This document shows positions 1 to 10,262 of a stretch of 64,000 nt of DNA, one piece after another (within the stretch, counting starts at the first letter, position 1; each line of letters starts with the position of its first letter). The notes below the pieces were generated by a model that saw only the letters and a program-made list of their open reading frames with translations, made no database searches and had not been told where the DNA came from. Source of the DNA: Chamaea fasciata (lineage: Eukaryota; Chordata; Aves; Passeriformes; Sylviidae); contig JARCOQ010000105.1 of NCBI GenBank assembly GCA_029207755.1, positions 1 to 64,000 on the forward strand. The letters are read 5' to 3'. The translations under genes and the position numbers were made by a program.

Positions 1-740
1 GGCCCTCAAAGGCAAGCCAGGCTTCCAGCTTGTGGCAGCTGGCTAATGGAAGAAATCGTGTTTTGTTCGGGATTTTAGGTGGCAGAGGCCAGGTGCCAGG
101 CACAGGGTGTTGGGCACAAAGGATGGCCAGCATCCAGGGGTAAGCATAGTCACCTGCCCAGGTGGCTGATGTCAGTTTGTAGGAGGCCTTTGGCCCTCAA
201 AGGGAAGCCAGCCTTCCAGCTTGTGGCAGATTTCATCTGGAAGAAATCCTGATTCGTTCGGGATAGTAGGTGGCAGAAGCACGATGCCAGGCAGAGGGAC
301 TTGGGCACGAATGATCGTCGTTCTCAAAGGGAAACTGAACTTACCTTCTCAGGCTCCTGATGTCAGTTTGTAGGAGGCTTTTGGCCTTCATAGGGAAGCC
401 AGGCTTCCAGCTTGTGCCACTTTTCATCTGGATGAAATCCTGATTCTTTTGGGATAGTAGGTGGCAGAAGTACGATGCCAGGCAGAGGGAGTTGGGCACG
501 AATAATGGTCGTTTTCAGAGGGAAACTGAATTTACCTGCACAGGCGGCTGATGTCAGTTTGTGGAGGCCTTTGGCCCTCAAAGGGAAGCCAGCCTTCCTG
601 CTTGTGGCAGCTGGCTACTGGAAGAAATCCCGATTCGTTCAGAAATGTAGGTGGGAGAGGCCTGGTGCCAGGCACAGGGATTTGGGCACAAAAGATGACC
701 TGTTTCCAGGTCCAGGTAAAGTCACCTGCCCTGGTGCCTG

Positions 741-931
741 ATGTCAGTTTGTAGGAAACCTTTGGCCCTCAAAGGGAAGCCAGGCTTCTAGCATGTGGCA
801 GCTGGCATCTGGAAGAAATCCTGATTCGTTCGGGATTGTAGGTAGCAGAAGCACGAAGCGAGATAGAGGCAGTTTGGCCAAAAGGATAGCCTGTTTCCAG
901 GTGTAGGTAAAGTCACCTGCCCAGGTGGCTG
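741..931 (+). repeat. Satellite monomer subtype G (example)
   Basis: Diagnostic bases are GTAGGAAACCTTTGGCCC in the otherwise conserved head, GCACGAAGCGAGATAGAG and CCAGGTGTAGGTAAAGTCACC. It nearly always follows F; it is normally followed by C, but by B here (932). Two G monomers stand next to each other at 11235-11425 and 11426-11616. Confidence 0.9.
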
Positions 932-1295
932 ATGTCAGTTTGTAGGAGGCCTTTGGCCCTCAAAGGAAAGCCAGCCTTCCCGCTTAAGGCAGCTTGCATC
1001 TGGATGAAATCCAGTTCCGTTCGGGATAGTAGGGGGCAGAAGCACGATGCCAGGCAGAGGGACCTCAGCAAGAATGATGGTCATTTTCAAAGGGAAACTG
1101 AACTCACCTGCCAAGGTGCCTGATGTCAGTTTGTAGAAGGCCTTTGGCCCTCAAAGGGAAGCAAGGCTTTCAGCCTGTGGCAGCTTGCATCTGGATGAAA
1201 TCCTGTTCCATTCAAGATTGTAGGTGGCAGTTGCCAGGTGCCTGGAAGAGGCAGTCGGGTACAAAGGATGGCCTGTTTCTAAGGGAAAGTAAAGT

Positions 1296-1340
1296 CACCT
1301 GCCCAGGTGGCTGATGTCAGTTTGTAGGAGGCCTTTGGCC
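1296..1340. other. Paired dyad symmetries at a monomer junction (example)
   Basis: CACCTGCCCAGGTG (1296-1309) is a perfect inverted repeat with a 2-base centre. GGCCTTTGGCC (1330-1340) is another with a 3-base centre. Both recur at the junctions that follow A, C, G and H monomers; B, E and F tails carry degraded forms of the first dyad. Together with GGAAGCCAGGCTTCC and GTGCCAGGCAC this gives three to four dyads per 191 bp. Whether they extrude or bind protein cannot be seen here. Confidence 0.75.
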
Positions 1341-1504
1341 CTCAAAGGCAAGCCAGGCTTCCAGCTTGTGGCAGCTGGCTAATGGAAGAAATCGTGTTTT
1401 GTTCGGGATTTTAGGTGGCAGAGGCCAGGTGCCAGGCACAGGGTGTTGGGCACAAAGGATGGCCAGCTTCCAGGGGTAAGCATAGTCACCTGCCCAGGTG
1501 GCTG
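1314..1504 (+). repeat. Satellite monomer subtype A (example)
   Basis: Diagnostic bases are CTGGCTAATGGAAGAAATCG, TTTTGTTCGGGATTTTAGG and CAGGGGTAAGCATAG. Further A monomers start at 3601, 5318, 6082, 7418, 8564, 10471, 11999, 13907, 14671, 16581, 18681, 20017, 22117, 24408, 26508, 29180, 31850, 34138, 36047, 37193 and 39099. A is almost always preceded by H and followed by B, so it is a convenient marker of higher-order unit starts. It carries the dyad GTGCCAGGCAC at 1429-1439. Confidence 0.9.
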
Positions 1505-1695
1505 ATGTCAGTTTGTAGGAGGCCTTTGGCCCTCAAAGGAAAGCCAGCCTTCCAGCTTAAGGCAGCTTGCATCTGGATGAAATCCAGTTCCGTTCGGGAT
1601 AGTAGGGGTCAGAAGCACGATGCCAGGCATAGGGACCTCAGCAAGAATGATGGTCATTTTCAAAGGGAAACTGAACTCACCTGCCAAGGTGCCTG
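1505..1695 (+). repeat. Satellite monomer subtype B (example)
   Basis: Diagnostic bases are CCAGCTTAAGGCAGCTTGC, ATCCAGTTCCGTTCGGGATAG and GGACCTCAGCAAGAATGATGG. B follows A in nearly every cycle and is normally followed by C. Its tail reads CACCTGCCAAGGTGCC, a degenerate form of the junction dyad seen in other subtypes. Confidence 0.9.
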
Positions 1696-1886
1696 ATGTC
1701 AGTTTGTAGAAGGCCTTTGGCCCTCAAAGGGAAGCAAGGCTTTCAGCCTGTGGCAGCTTGCATCTGGATGAAATCCTGTTCCATTCAAGATTGTAGGTGG
1801 CAGTTGCGAGGTGCCTGGAAGAGGCAGTCGGGTTCAAAGGATGGCCTGTTTCTAAGGGAAGGTAAAGTCACCTGCCCTGGTGCCTG

Positions 1887-2077
1887 ATGTCAGTTTGTAG
1901 GAGGCCTTTGGCCCTCAAAGGGAAGCCAGCCTTCCAGCTTGTGGCAGATTTCGTCTGGAAGAAATCCTGATTCGTTCGGGATAGTAGGTGGCAGAAGCAC
2001 AATGTCAGGCAGAGGGACTTGGGAACGAATGATCATCGTTCTCAAAGGGAAACTGAACTCACCTTCTCAGGCTCCTG
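1887..2077 (+). repeat. Satellite monomer subtype D2 (example)
   Basis: It combines the head CCAGCTTGTGGCAGATTTCG, shared with H, with the D-like tail ATGATCATCGTTCTCAAAGG and junction ACCTTCTCAGGCTCC. It stands in the D position, between C and E. It may itself be an old H/D recombinant. Confidence 0.85.
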
Positions 2078-2647
2078 ATGTCCGTTTGTAAGAGGGCTTT
2101 GGCCTTCATAGGAAGCCAGGCTTCCAGCTTGTGCCACTTTGCATCTGGATGAAATCCTGATACGTTTGGGATAGTAGGTGGCAGAAGTACGATGCCAGGC
2201 AGAGGGAGTTGGGCACGAATAATGGTCGTTTTCAGAGGGAAACTGAACTCACCTGCACAGGCGGCTGACGTCAGTTTGTGGAGGCCTTGGGCCCTCAAAG
2301 GGAAGCCAGCCTTCCTGCTTGTGGCAGCTGGCTACTGGAAGAAATCCTGATTCGTTCAGAAATGTAGGTGGGAGAGGCCCGGTGCCAGGCACAGGGAGTT
2401 GGGCACAAAAGATGACCTGTTTCCAGGTCCAGGTAAAGTCACCTGCCCTGGTGCCTGATGTCAGTTTGTAGGAAACCTTTGGCCCTCAAAGGGAAGCCAG
2501 GCTTCCAGCATGTGGCAGCTGGCATCTGGAAGAAATCCTGATTCGTTCGGGATTGTAGGTAGCAGAAGCACGAAGCGAGATAGAGTCAGTTTGGCAAAAC
2601 GATAGCCTGTTTCCAGGTGTAGGTAAAGTCACCTGCCCAGGTGGCTG

Positions 2648-2838
2648 ATGTCAGTTTGTAGGAGGCCTTTGGCCCTCAAAGGGAAGCAAGGCTTTCAGCC
2701 TGTGGCAGCTTGCATCTGGATGAAATCCTGTTCCATTCAAGATTGTAGGTGGCAGTTGCCAGGTGCCTGGAAGAGGCAGTCGGGTACAAAGGATGGCCTG
2801 TTTCTAAGGGAAAGTAAAGTCACCTGCCCAGGTGGCTG
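2648..2838 (+). repeat. Satellite monomer subtype C (example)
   Basis: Diagnostic bases are GAAGCAAGGCTTTCAGCCTG, CTGTTCCATTCAAGATTG and GGAAGAGGCAGTCGGGTAC. This is one of the most numerous and most homogeneous subtypes. It occurs twice per 11-mer, once after B and once after G. Confidence 0.9.
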
Positions 2839-3029
2839 ATGTCAGTTTGTAGGAGGCCTTTGGCCCTCAAAGGGAAGCCAGCCTTCCAACTTGTGCCACT
2901 TTGTATCTGGATGAAATCCTGATTCGTTCAGGATAGTAGGTGGCAGAAGCACGATGCCAGGCCGAGGGACTTGGGCACAAAAGATCGTCGTTCTCAAAGG
3001 GAAACTGAACTCACCTTCTCAGGCTCCTG
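2839..3029 (+). repeat. Satellite monomer subtype D (example)
   Basis: Diagnostic bases are CTTCCAACTTGTGCCACTTTG, with D-type tail CGTCGTTCTCAAAGGG and junction ACCTTCTCAGGCTCC. It follows C and precedes E. The junction dyad is lost in this subtype. Confidence 0.88.
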
Positions 3030-3219
3030 ATGTCAGTTTGTAAGAGGGATTTGGCCTTCATAGGAAGCCAGGCTTCCAGCTTGTGCCACTTTGCATCTGG
3101 ATGAAATCCTGATACGTTTGGGATAGTAGGTGGCAGAAGTACGATGCCAGGCAGAGGGAGTTGGGCACGAATAATGGTCGTTTTCAGAGGGAAACTGAAC
3201 TCACCTGCACAGGCGGCTG
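3030..3219 (+). repeat. Satellite monomer subtype E (example)
   Basis: Diagnostic bases are GGCCTTCATAGGAAGCCAGG, GATACGTTTGGGATAG and GAATAATGGTCGTTTTCAG. A 190-bp form has a 1-bp deletion in CATAGGAAGCC. The perfect dyad GGAAGCCAGGCTTCC lies at 3063-3077. Confidence 0.9.
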
Positions 3220-3409
3220 ATGTCAGTTTGTGGAGGCCTTGGGCCCTCAAAGGGAAGCCAGCCTTCCTGCTTGTGGCAGCTGGCTACTGGAAGAAATCCT
3301 GATTCGTTCAGAAATGTAGGTGGGAGAGGCCTGGTGCCAGGCACAGGGAGTTGGGCACAAAAGATGACCTGTTTCCAGGTCCAAGTAAAATCACCTGCCC
3401 TGGTGCCTG
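3220..3409 (+). repeat. Satellite monomer subtype F (example)
   Basis: Diagnostic bases are CCTTCCTGCTTGTGGCAGC, GTTCAGAAATGTAGGTGGG and AAAGATGACCTGTTTCCAGG. A variant (called F' here) reads GTTCGGAAATGAAGG and CCAAGTAAAATCACC and is preferentially followed by H, whereas F is usually followed by G. Confidence 0.9.
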
Positions 3410-3600
3410 ATGTCAGTTTGTAGGAGGCCTTTGGCCCTCAAAGGGAAGCCAGGCTTCCAGCATGTGGCAGATTTCGTCTGGAAGAAATCCTGATTCGTTC
3501 GGGATAGTAGGGGGCAGAAGCACGATGCCAGGCAGAGGGACTTGGGCACAAATGATGATCGTTTTCAAAGGGTAAGGAAAGTCACCTGCCAAGGTGGCTG
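3410..3600 (+). repeat. Satellite monomer subtype H (example)
   Basis: Diagnostic bases are CCAGCATGTGGCAGATTTCG and AATGATGATCGTTTTCAAAGG followed by GTAAGGAAAGTCACC. It is the usual last member before an A monomer. Confidence 0.88.
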
Positions 3601-4015
3601 ATGTCAGTTTGTAGGAGGCCTTTGGCCCTCAAAGGCAAGCCAGGCTTCCAGCTTGTGGCAGCTGGCTAATGGAAGAAATCGTGTTTTGTTCGGGATTTTA
3701 GGTGGCAGAGGCCAGGTGCCAGGCACAGGGTGTTGGGCACAAAGGATGGCCAGCTTCCAGGGGTAAGCATAGTCACCTGCCCAGGTGGCTGATGTCAGTT
3801 TGTAGGAGGCCTTTGGCCCTCAAAGGAAAGCCAGCCTTCCAGCTTAAGGCAGCTTGCATCTGGATGAAATCCAGTTCCGTTCGGGATAGCAGGGGGCAGA
3901 AGCACGATGCCAGGCAGAGGGACCTCAGCAAGAATGATGGTCATTTTCAAAGGGAAACTGAACTCACCTGCCAAGGTGCCTGATGTCAGTTTGTAGGAGG
4001 CCTTTGGCCCTCAAA

Positions 4016-7000
4016 GGGAAGCAAGGCTTTCAGCCTGTGGCAGCTTGCATCTGGATGAAATCCTGTTCCATTCAAGATTGTAGGTGGCAGTTGCCAGGTG
4101 CCTGGAAGAGGCAGTCGGGTACAAAGGATGGCCTGTTTCTAAGGGAAAGTAAAGTCACCTGCCCAGGTGGCTGATGTCAGTTTGTAGGAGGCCTTTGGCC
4201 CTCAAAGGGAAGCCAGCCTTCCAACTTGTGCCACTTTGTATCTGGATGAAATCCTGATTCGTTCAGGATAGTAGGTGGCAGAAGCACGATGCCAGGCAGA
4301 GGGACTTGGGCACGAATGATCGTCGTTCTCAAAGGGAAACTGAACTCACCTTCTCAGGCTCCTGATGTCAGTTTGTAAGAGGGCTTTGGCCTTCATAGGA
4401 AGCCAGGCTTCCAGCTTGTGCCACTTTGCATCTGGATGAAATCCTGATACGTTTGGGATAGTAGGTGGCAGAAGTACGATGCCAGGCAGAGGGAGTTGGG
4501 CACGAATAATGGTCGTTTTCAGAGGGAAACTGAACTCACCTGCACAGGCGGCTGATGTCAGTTTGTAGGAGGCCTTGGGCCCTCAAAGGGAAGCCAGCCT
4601 TCCTGCTTGTGGCAGCTGGCTACTGGAAGAAATCCTGATTCGTTCAGAAATGTAGGTGGGAGAGGCCTGGTGCCAGGCACAGGGAGTTGGGCACAAAAGA
4701 TGACCTGTTTCCAGGTCCAGGTAAAGTCACCTGCCCTGGTGCCTGATGTCAGTTTGTAGGAAACCTTTGGCCCTCAAAGGGAAGCCAGGCTTCCAGCATG
4801 TGGCAGCTGGCATCTGGAAGAAATCCTGATTCGTTCGGGATTGTAGGTAGCAGAAGCACGAAGCGAGATAGAGTCAGTTTGGCAAAACGATAGCCTGTTT
4901 CCAGGTGTAGGTAAAGTCACCTGCCCAGGTGGCTGATGTCAGTTTGTAGGAGGCCTTTGGCCCTCAAAGGGAAGCAAGGCTTTCAGCCTGTGGCAGCTTG
5001 CATCTGGATGAAATCCTGTTCCATTCAAGATTGTAGGTGGCAGTTGCCAGGTGCCTGGAAGAGGCAGTCGGGTACAAAGGATGGCCTGTTTCTAAGGGAA
5101 AGTAAAGTCACCTGCCCAGGTGGCTGATGTCAGTTTGTAGGAGGCCTTTGGCCCTCAAAGGGAAGCCAGCCTTCCAGCATGTGGCAGATTTCGTCTGGAA
5201 GAAATCCTGAGTCATTCGGGATAGCAGGGGGCAGAAGCACGATGCCAGGCAGAGGGACTTGGGCACAAATGATGATCGTTTTCAAAGCGTAAGGAAAGTC
5301 ACCTGCCCAGGTGGCTGATGTCAGTTTGTAGGAGGCCTTTGGCCCTCAAAGGCAAGCCAGGCTTCCAGCTTGTGGCAGCTGGCTAATGGAAGAAATCGTG
5401 TTTTGTTCGGGATTTTAGGTAGTAGAGGCCAGGTGCCAGGCACAGGGTGTTGGGCACAAAGGATGGCCAGCTTCCAGGGGTAAGCATAGTCACCTGCCCA
5501 GGTGGCTGATGTCAGTTTGTAGGAGGCCTTTGGCCCTCAAAGGAAAGCCAGCCTTCCAGCTTAAGGCAGCTTGCATCTGGACGAAATCCAGTTCCGTTCG
5601 GGATAGCAGGGGTCAGAAGCACGATGCCAGGCAGAGGGACCTCAGCAAGAATGATGGTCATTTTCAAAGGGAAACTGAACTCACCAGCCAAGGTGCCTGA
5701 TGTCAGTTTGTAGGAGGCCTTTGGCCCTCAAAGGGAAGCAAGGCTTTCAGCCTGTGGCAGCTTGCATCTGGATGAAATCCTGTTCCATTCAAGATTGTAG
5801 GTGGCAGTTGCCAGGTGCCTGGAAGAGGCAGTCGGGTACAAAGGATGGCCTGTTTCTAAGGGAAAGTAAAGTCACCTGCCCAGGTGGCTGATGTCAGTTT
5901 GTAGGAGGCCTTTGGCCCTCAAAGGGAAGCCAGGCTTTCAGCATGTGGCAGATTTCGTCTGGAAGAAATCCTGATTCGTTCGGGATAGTAGGGGGCAGAA
6001 GCACGATGCCAGGCAGAGGGACTTGGGCACAAATGATGATCGTTTTCAAAGGGTAAGGAAAGTCACCTGCCCAGGTGGCTGATGTCAGTTTGTAGGAGGC
6101 CTTTGGCCCTCAAAGGCAAGCCAGGCTTCCAGCTTGTGGCAGCTGGCTAATGGAAGAAATCGTGTTTTGTTCGGGATTTTAGGTGGCAGAGGCCAGGTGC
6201 CAGGCACAGGGTGTTGGGCACAAAGGATGGCCAGCATCCAGGGGTAAGCATAGTCACCTGCCCAGGTGGCTGATGTCAGTTTGTAGGAGGCCTTTGGCCC
6301 TCAAAGGGAAGCCAGCCTTCCAGCTTGTGGCAGATTTCATCTGGAAGAAATCCTGATTCGTTCGGGATAGTAGGTGGCAGAAGCACGATGCCAGGCAGAG
6401 GGACTTGGGCACGAATGATCGTCGTTCTCAAAGGGAAACTGAACTTACCTTCTCAGGCTCCTGATGTCAGTTTGTAGGAGGCTTTTGGCCTTCATAGGGA
6501 AGCCAGGCTTCCAGCTTGTGCCACTTTTCATCTGGATGAAATCCTGATTCTTTTGGGATAGTAGGTGGCAGAAGTACGATGCCAGGCAGAGGGAGTTGGG
6601 CACGAATAATGGTCGTTTTCAGAGGGAAACTGAACTCACCTGCACAGGCGGCTGATGTCAGTTTGTGGAGGCCTTTGGCCCTCAAAGGGAAGCCAGCCTT
6701 CCTGCTTGTGGCAGCTGGCTACTGGAAGAAATCCCGATTCGTTCAGAAATGTAGGTGGGAGAGGCCTGGTGCCAGGCACAGGGATTTGGGCACAAAAGAT
6801 GACCTGTTTCCAGGTCCAGGTAAAGTCACCTGCCCTGGTGCCTGATGTCAGTTTGTAGGAAACCTTTGGCCCTCAAAGGGAAGCCAGGCTTCTAGCATGT
6901 GGCAGCTGGCATCTGGAAGAAATCCTGATTCGTTCGGGATTGTAGGTAGCAGAAGCACGAAGCGAGATAGAGGCAGTTTGGCCAAAAGGATAGCCTGTTT

Positions 7001-10000
7001 CCAGGTGTAGGTAAAGTCACCTGCCCAGGTGGCTGATGTCAGTTTGTAGGAGGCCTTTGGCCCTCAAAGGAAAGCCAGCCTTCCCGCTTAAGGCAGCTTG
7101 CATCTGGATGAAATCCAGTTCCGTTCGGGATAGTAGGGGGCAGAAGCACGATGCCAGGCAGAGGGACCTCAGCAAGAATGATGGTCATTTTCAAAGGGAA
7201 ACTGAACTCACCTGCCAAGGTGCCTGATGTCAGTTTGTAGAAGGCCTTTGGCCCTCAAAGGGAAGCAAGGCTTTCAGCCTGTGGCAGCTTGCATCTGGAT
7301 GAAATCCTGTTCCATTCAAGATTGTAGGTGGCAGTTGCCAGGTGCCTGGAAGAGGCAGTCGGGTACAAAGGATGGCCTGTTTCTAAGGGAAAGTAAAGTC
7401 ACCTGCCCAGGTGGCTGATGTCAGTTTGTAGGAGGCCTTTGGCCCTCAAAGGCAAGCCAGGCTTCCAGCTTGTGGCAGCTGGCTAATGGAAGAAATCGTG
7501 TTTTGTTCGGGATTTTAGGTGGCAGAGGCCAGGTGCCAGGCACAGGGTGTTGGGCACAAAGGATGGCCAGCTTCCAGGGGTAAGCATAGTCACCTGCCCA
7601 GGTGGCTGATGTCAGTTTGTAGGAGGCCTTTGGCCCTCAAAGGAAAGCCAGCCTTCCAGCTTAAGGCAGCTTGCATCTGGATGAAATCCAGTTCCGTTCG
7701 GGATAGCAGGGGTCAGAAGCACGATGCCAGGCATAGGGACCTCAGCAAGAATGATGGTCATTTTCAAAGGGAAACTGAACTCACCTGCCAAGGTGCCTGA
7801 TGTCAGTTTGTAGGAGGCCTTTGGCCCTCAAAGGGAAGCCAGCCTTCCAACTTGTGCCACTTTGCATCTGGATGAAATCTTGATTCGTTCAGGATAGTAG
7901 GTGGCAGAAGCACGATGCCAGGCAGAGGGACTTGGGCACGAATGATCGTCGTTCTCAAAGGGAAACTGAACTCACCTTCTCAGGCTCCTGATGTCAGTTT
8001 GCAGGAGGCTTTTGGCCTTCATAGGGAAGCCAGGCTTCCAGCTTGTGCCACTTTGCATCTGGATGAAATCCTGATTCATTTGGGATAGTAGGTGGCAGAA
8101 GTACGATGCCAGGCAGAGGGAGTTGGGCACGAATAATGGTCGTTTTCAGAGGGAAACTGAACTCACCTGCACAGGCGGCTGATGTCAGTTTGTAGGAGGC
8201 CTTTGGCCCTCAAAGGGAAGCCAGCCTTCCTGCTTGTGGCAGCTGGCTACTGGAAGGAATCCTGATTCGTTCGGAAATGAAGGTGGGAGAGGCCTGGTGC
8301 CAGGCACAGGGAGTTGGGCACAAAAGATGACCTGTTTCCAGGTCCAAGTAAAATCACCTGCCCTGGTGCCTGATGTCAGTTTGTAGGAGGCCTTTGGCCC
8401 TCAAAGGGAAGCCAGGCTTCCAGCATGTGGCAGATTTCGTCTGGAAGAAATCCTGATTCGTTCGGGATAGTAGGGGGCAGAAGCACGATGCCAGGCAGAG
8501 GGACTTGGGCACAAATGATGATCGTTTTCAAAGGGTAAGTAAAGTCACCTGCCAAGGTGGCTGATGTCAGTTTGTAGGAGGCCTTTGGCCCTCAAAGGCA
8601 AGCCAGGCTTCCAGCTTGTGGCAGCTGGCTAATGGAAGAAATCGTGTTTTGTTCGGGATTTTAGGTGGCAGAGGCCAGGTGCCAGGCACAGGGTGTTGGG
8701 CACAAAGGATGGCCAGCTTCCAGGGGTAAGCATAGTCACCTGCCCAGGTGGCTGATGTCAGTTTGTAGGAGGCCTTTGGCCCTCAAAGGAACGCCAGCCT
8801 TCCAGCTTAAGGCAGCTTGCATCTGGATGAAATCCAGTTCCGTTCGGGATAGTAGGGGTCAGAAGCACGATGCCAGGCATAGGGACCTCAGCAAGAATGA
8901 TGGTCATTTTCAAAGGGAAACTGAACTCACCTGCCAAGGTGCCTGATGTCAGTTTGTAGAAGGCCTTTGGCCCTCAAAGGGAAGCAAGGCTTTCAGCCTG
9001 TGGCAGCTTGCATCTGGATGAAATCCTGTTCCATTCAAGATTGTAGGTGGCAGTTGCGAGGTGCCTGGAAGAGGCAGTCGGGTTCAAAGGATGGCCTGTT
9101 TCTAAGGGAAGGTAAAGTCACCTGCCCAGGTGGCTGATGTCAGTTTGTAGGAGGCCTTTGGCCCTCAAAGGGAAGCCAGCCTTCCAGCTTGTGGCAGATT
9201 TCGTCTGGAAGAAATCCTGATTCGTTCGGGATAGTAGGTGGCAGAAGCACAATGTCAGGCAGAGGGACTTGGGAACGAATGATCATCGTTCTCAAAGGGA
9301 AACTGAACTCACCTTCTCAGGCTCCTGATGTCAGTTTGTAAGAGGGCTTTGGCCTTCATAGGAAGCCAGGCTTCCAGCTTGTGCCACTTTGCATCTGGAT
9401 GAAATCCTGATACGTTTGGGATAGTAGGTGGCAGAAGTACGATGCCAGGCAGAGGGAGTTGGGCACGAATAATGGTCGTTTTCAGAGGGAAACTGAACTC
9501 ACCTGCACAGGCGGCTGATGTCAGTTTGTGGAGGCCTTGGGCCCTCAAAGGGAAGCCAGCCTTCCTGCTTGTGGCAGCTGGCTACTGGAAGAAATCCTGA
9601 TTCGTTCAGAAATGTAGGTGGGAGAGGCCTGGTGCCAGGCACAGGGAGTTGGGCACAAAAGATGACCTGTTTCCAGGTCCAGGTAAAGTCACCTGCCCTG
9701 GTGCCTGATGTCAGTTTGTAGGAAACCTTTGGCCCTCAAAGGGAAGCCAGGCTTCCAGCATGTGGCAGCTGGCATCTGGAAGAAATCCTGATTTGTTCGG
9801 GATTGTAGGTAGCAGAAGCACGAAGCGAGATAGAGTCAGTTTGGCAAAAAGAAAGCCTGTTTTCAGGTGTAGGTAAAGTCACCTGCCCAGGTGGCTGATG
9901 TCAGTTTGTAGGAGGCCTTTGGCCTTCAAAGGGAAGCAAGGCTTTCAGCCTGTGGCAGCTTGCATCTGGATGAAATCCTGTTCCATTCAAGATTGTAGGT

Positions 10001-10262
10001 GGCAGTTGCCAGGTGCCTGGAAGAGGCAGTCGGGTACAAAGGATGGCCTGTTTCTAAGGGAAAGTAAAGTCACCTGCCCAGGTGGCTGATGTCAGTTTGT
10101 AGGAGGCCTTTGGCCCTCAAAGGGAAGCCAGCCTTCCAACTTGTGCCACTTTGTATCTGGATGAAATCCTGATTCGTTCAGGATAGTAGGTGGCAGAAGC
10201 ACGATGCCAGGCAGAGGGACTTGGGCACGAATGATCGTCGTTCTCAAAGGGAAACTGAACTC
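4016..10262 (+). repeat. 6.2-kb block of about 33 monomers, duplicated at 32836-38891
   Basis: The block shares monomer order and rare variants with 32836-38891. Examples are the AGTAGAGGCCAGG form of A (near 5420 and 34240), the ATCTGGACGAAATCC form of B (near 5576 and 34396) and GGAAGGAATCC (near 8254 and 36883). The offset is 28820 bp up to about 6080 and 28629 bp afterwards, a difference of exactly one monomer. Its left part also matches positions 1-1690 at an offset of 6104 bp. Confidence 0.82.

Larger units (their letters stand above)
1314..3600 (+). repeat. 12-monomer block duplicated at 39099-41385
   Basis: The monomer order A B C D2 E F G C D E F H and private variants are shared with 39099-41385 at a constant offset of 37785 bp. 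Shared private marks include CAGTTGCGAGGTGCC in the C monomer and the F monomer with TTTGTGGAGGCCTTGGG. To the right the copies differ: A follows here, D2 follows there. Confidence 0.8.

Noticed and set aside
1123..1890. Stop and start overlap TGATG between successive monomer frames, resembling translational coupling
   Set aside because: This is a consequence of the conserved CTGATGTCAG motif and the 191-bp period. Vertebrate mRNAs do not use such coupling and no promoter or ribosome-binding logic applies.
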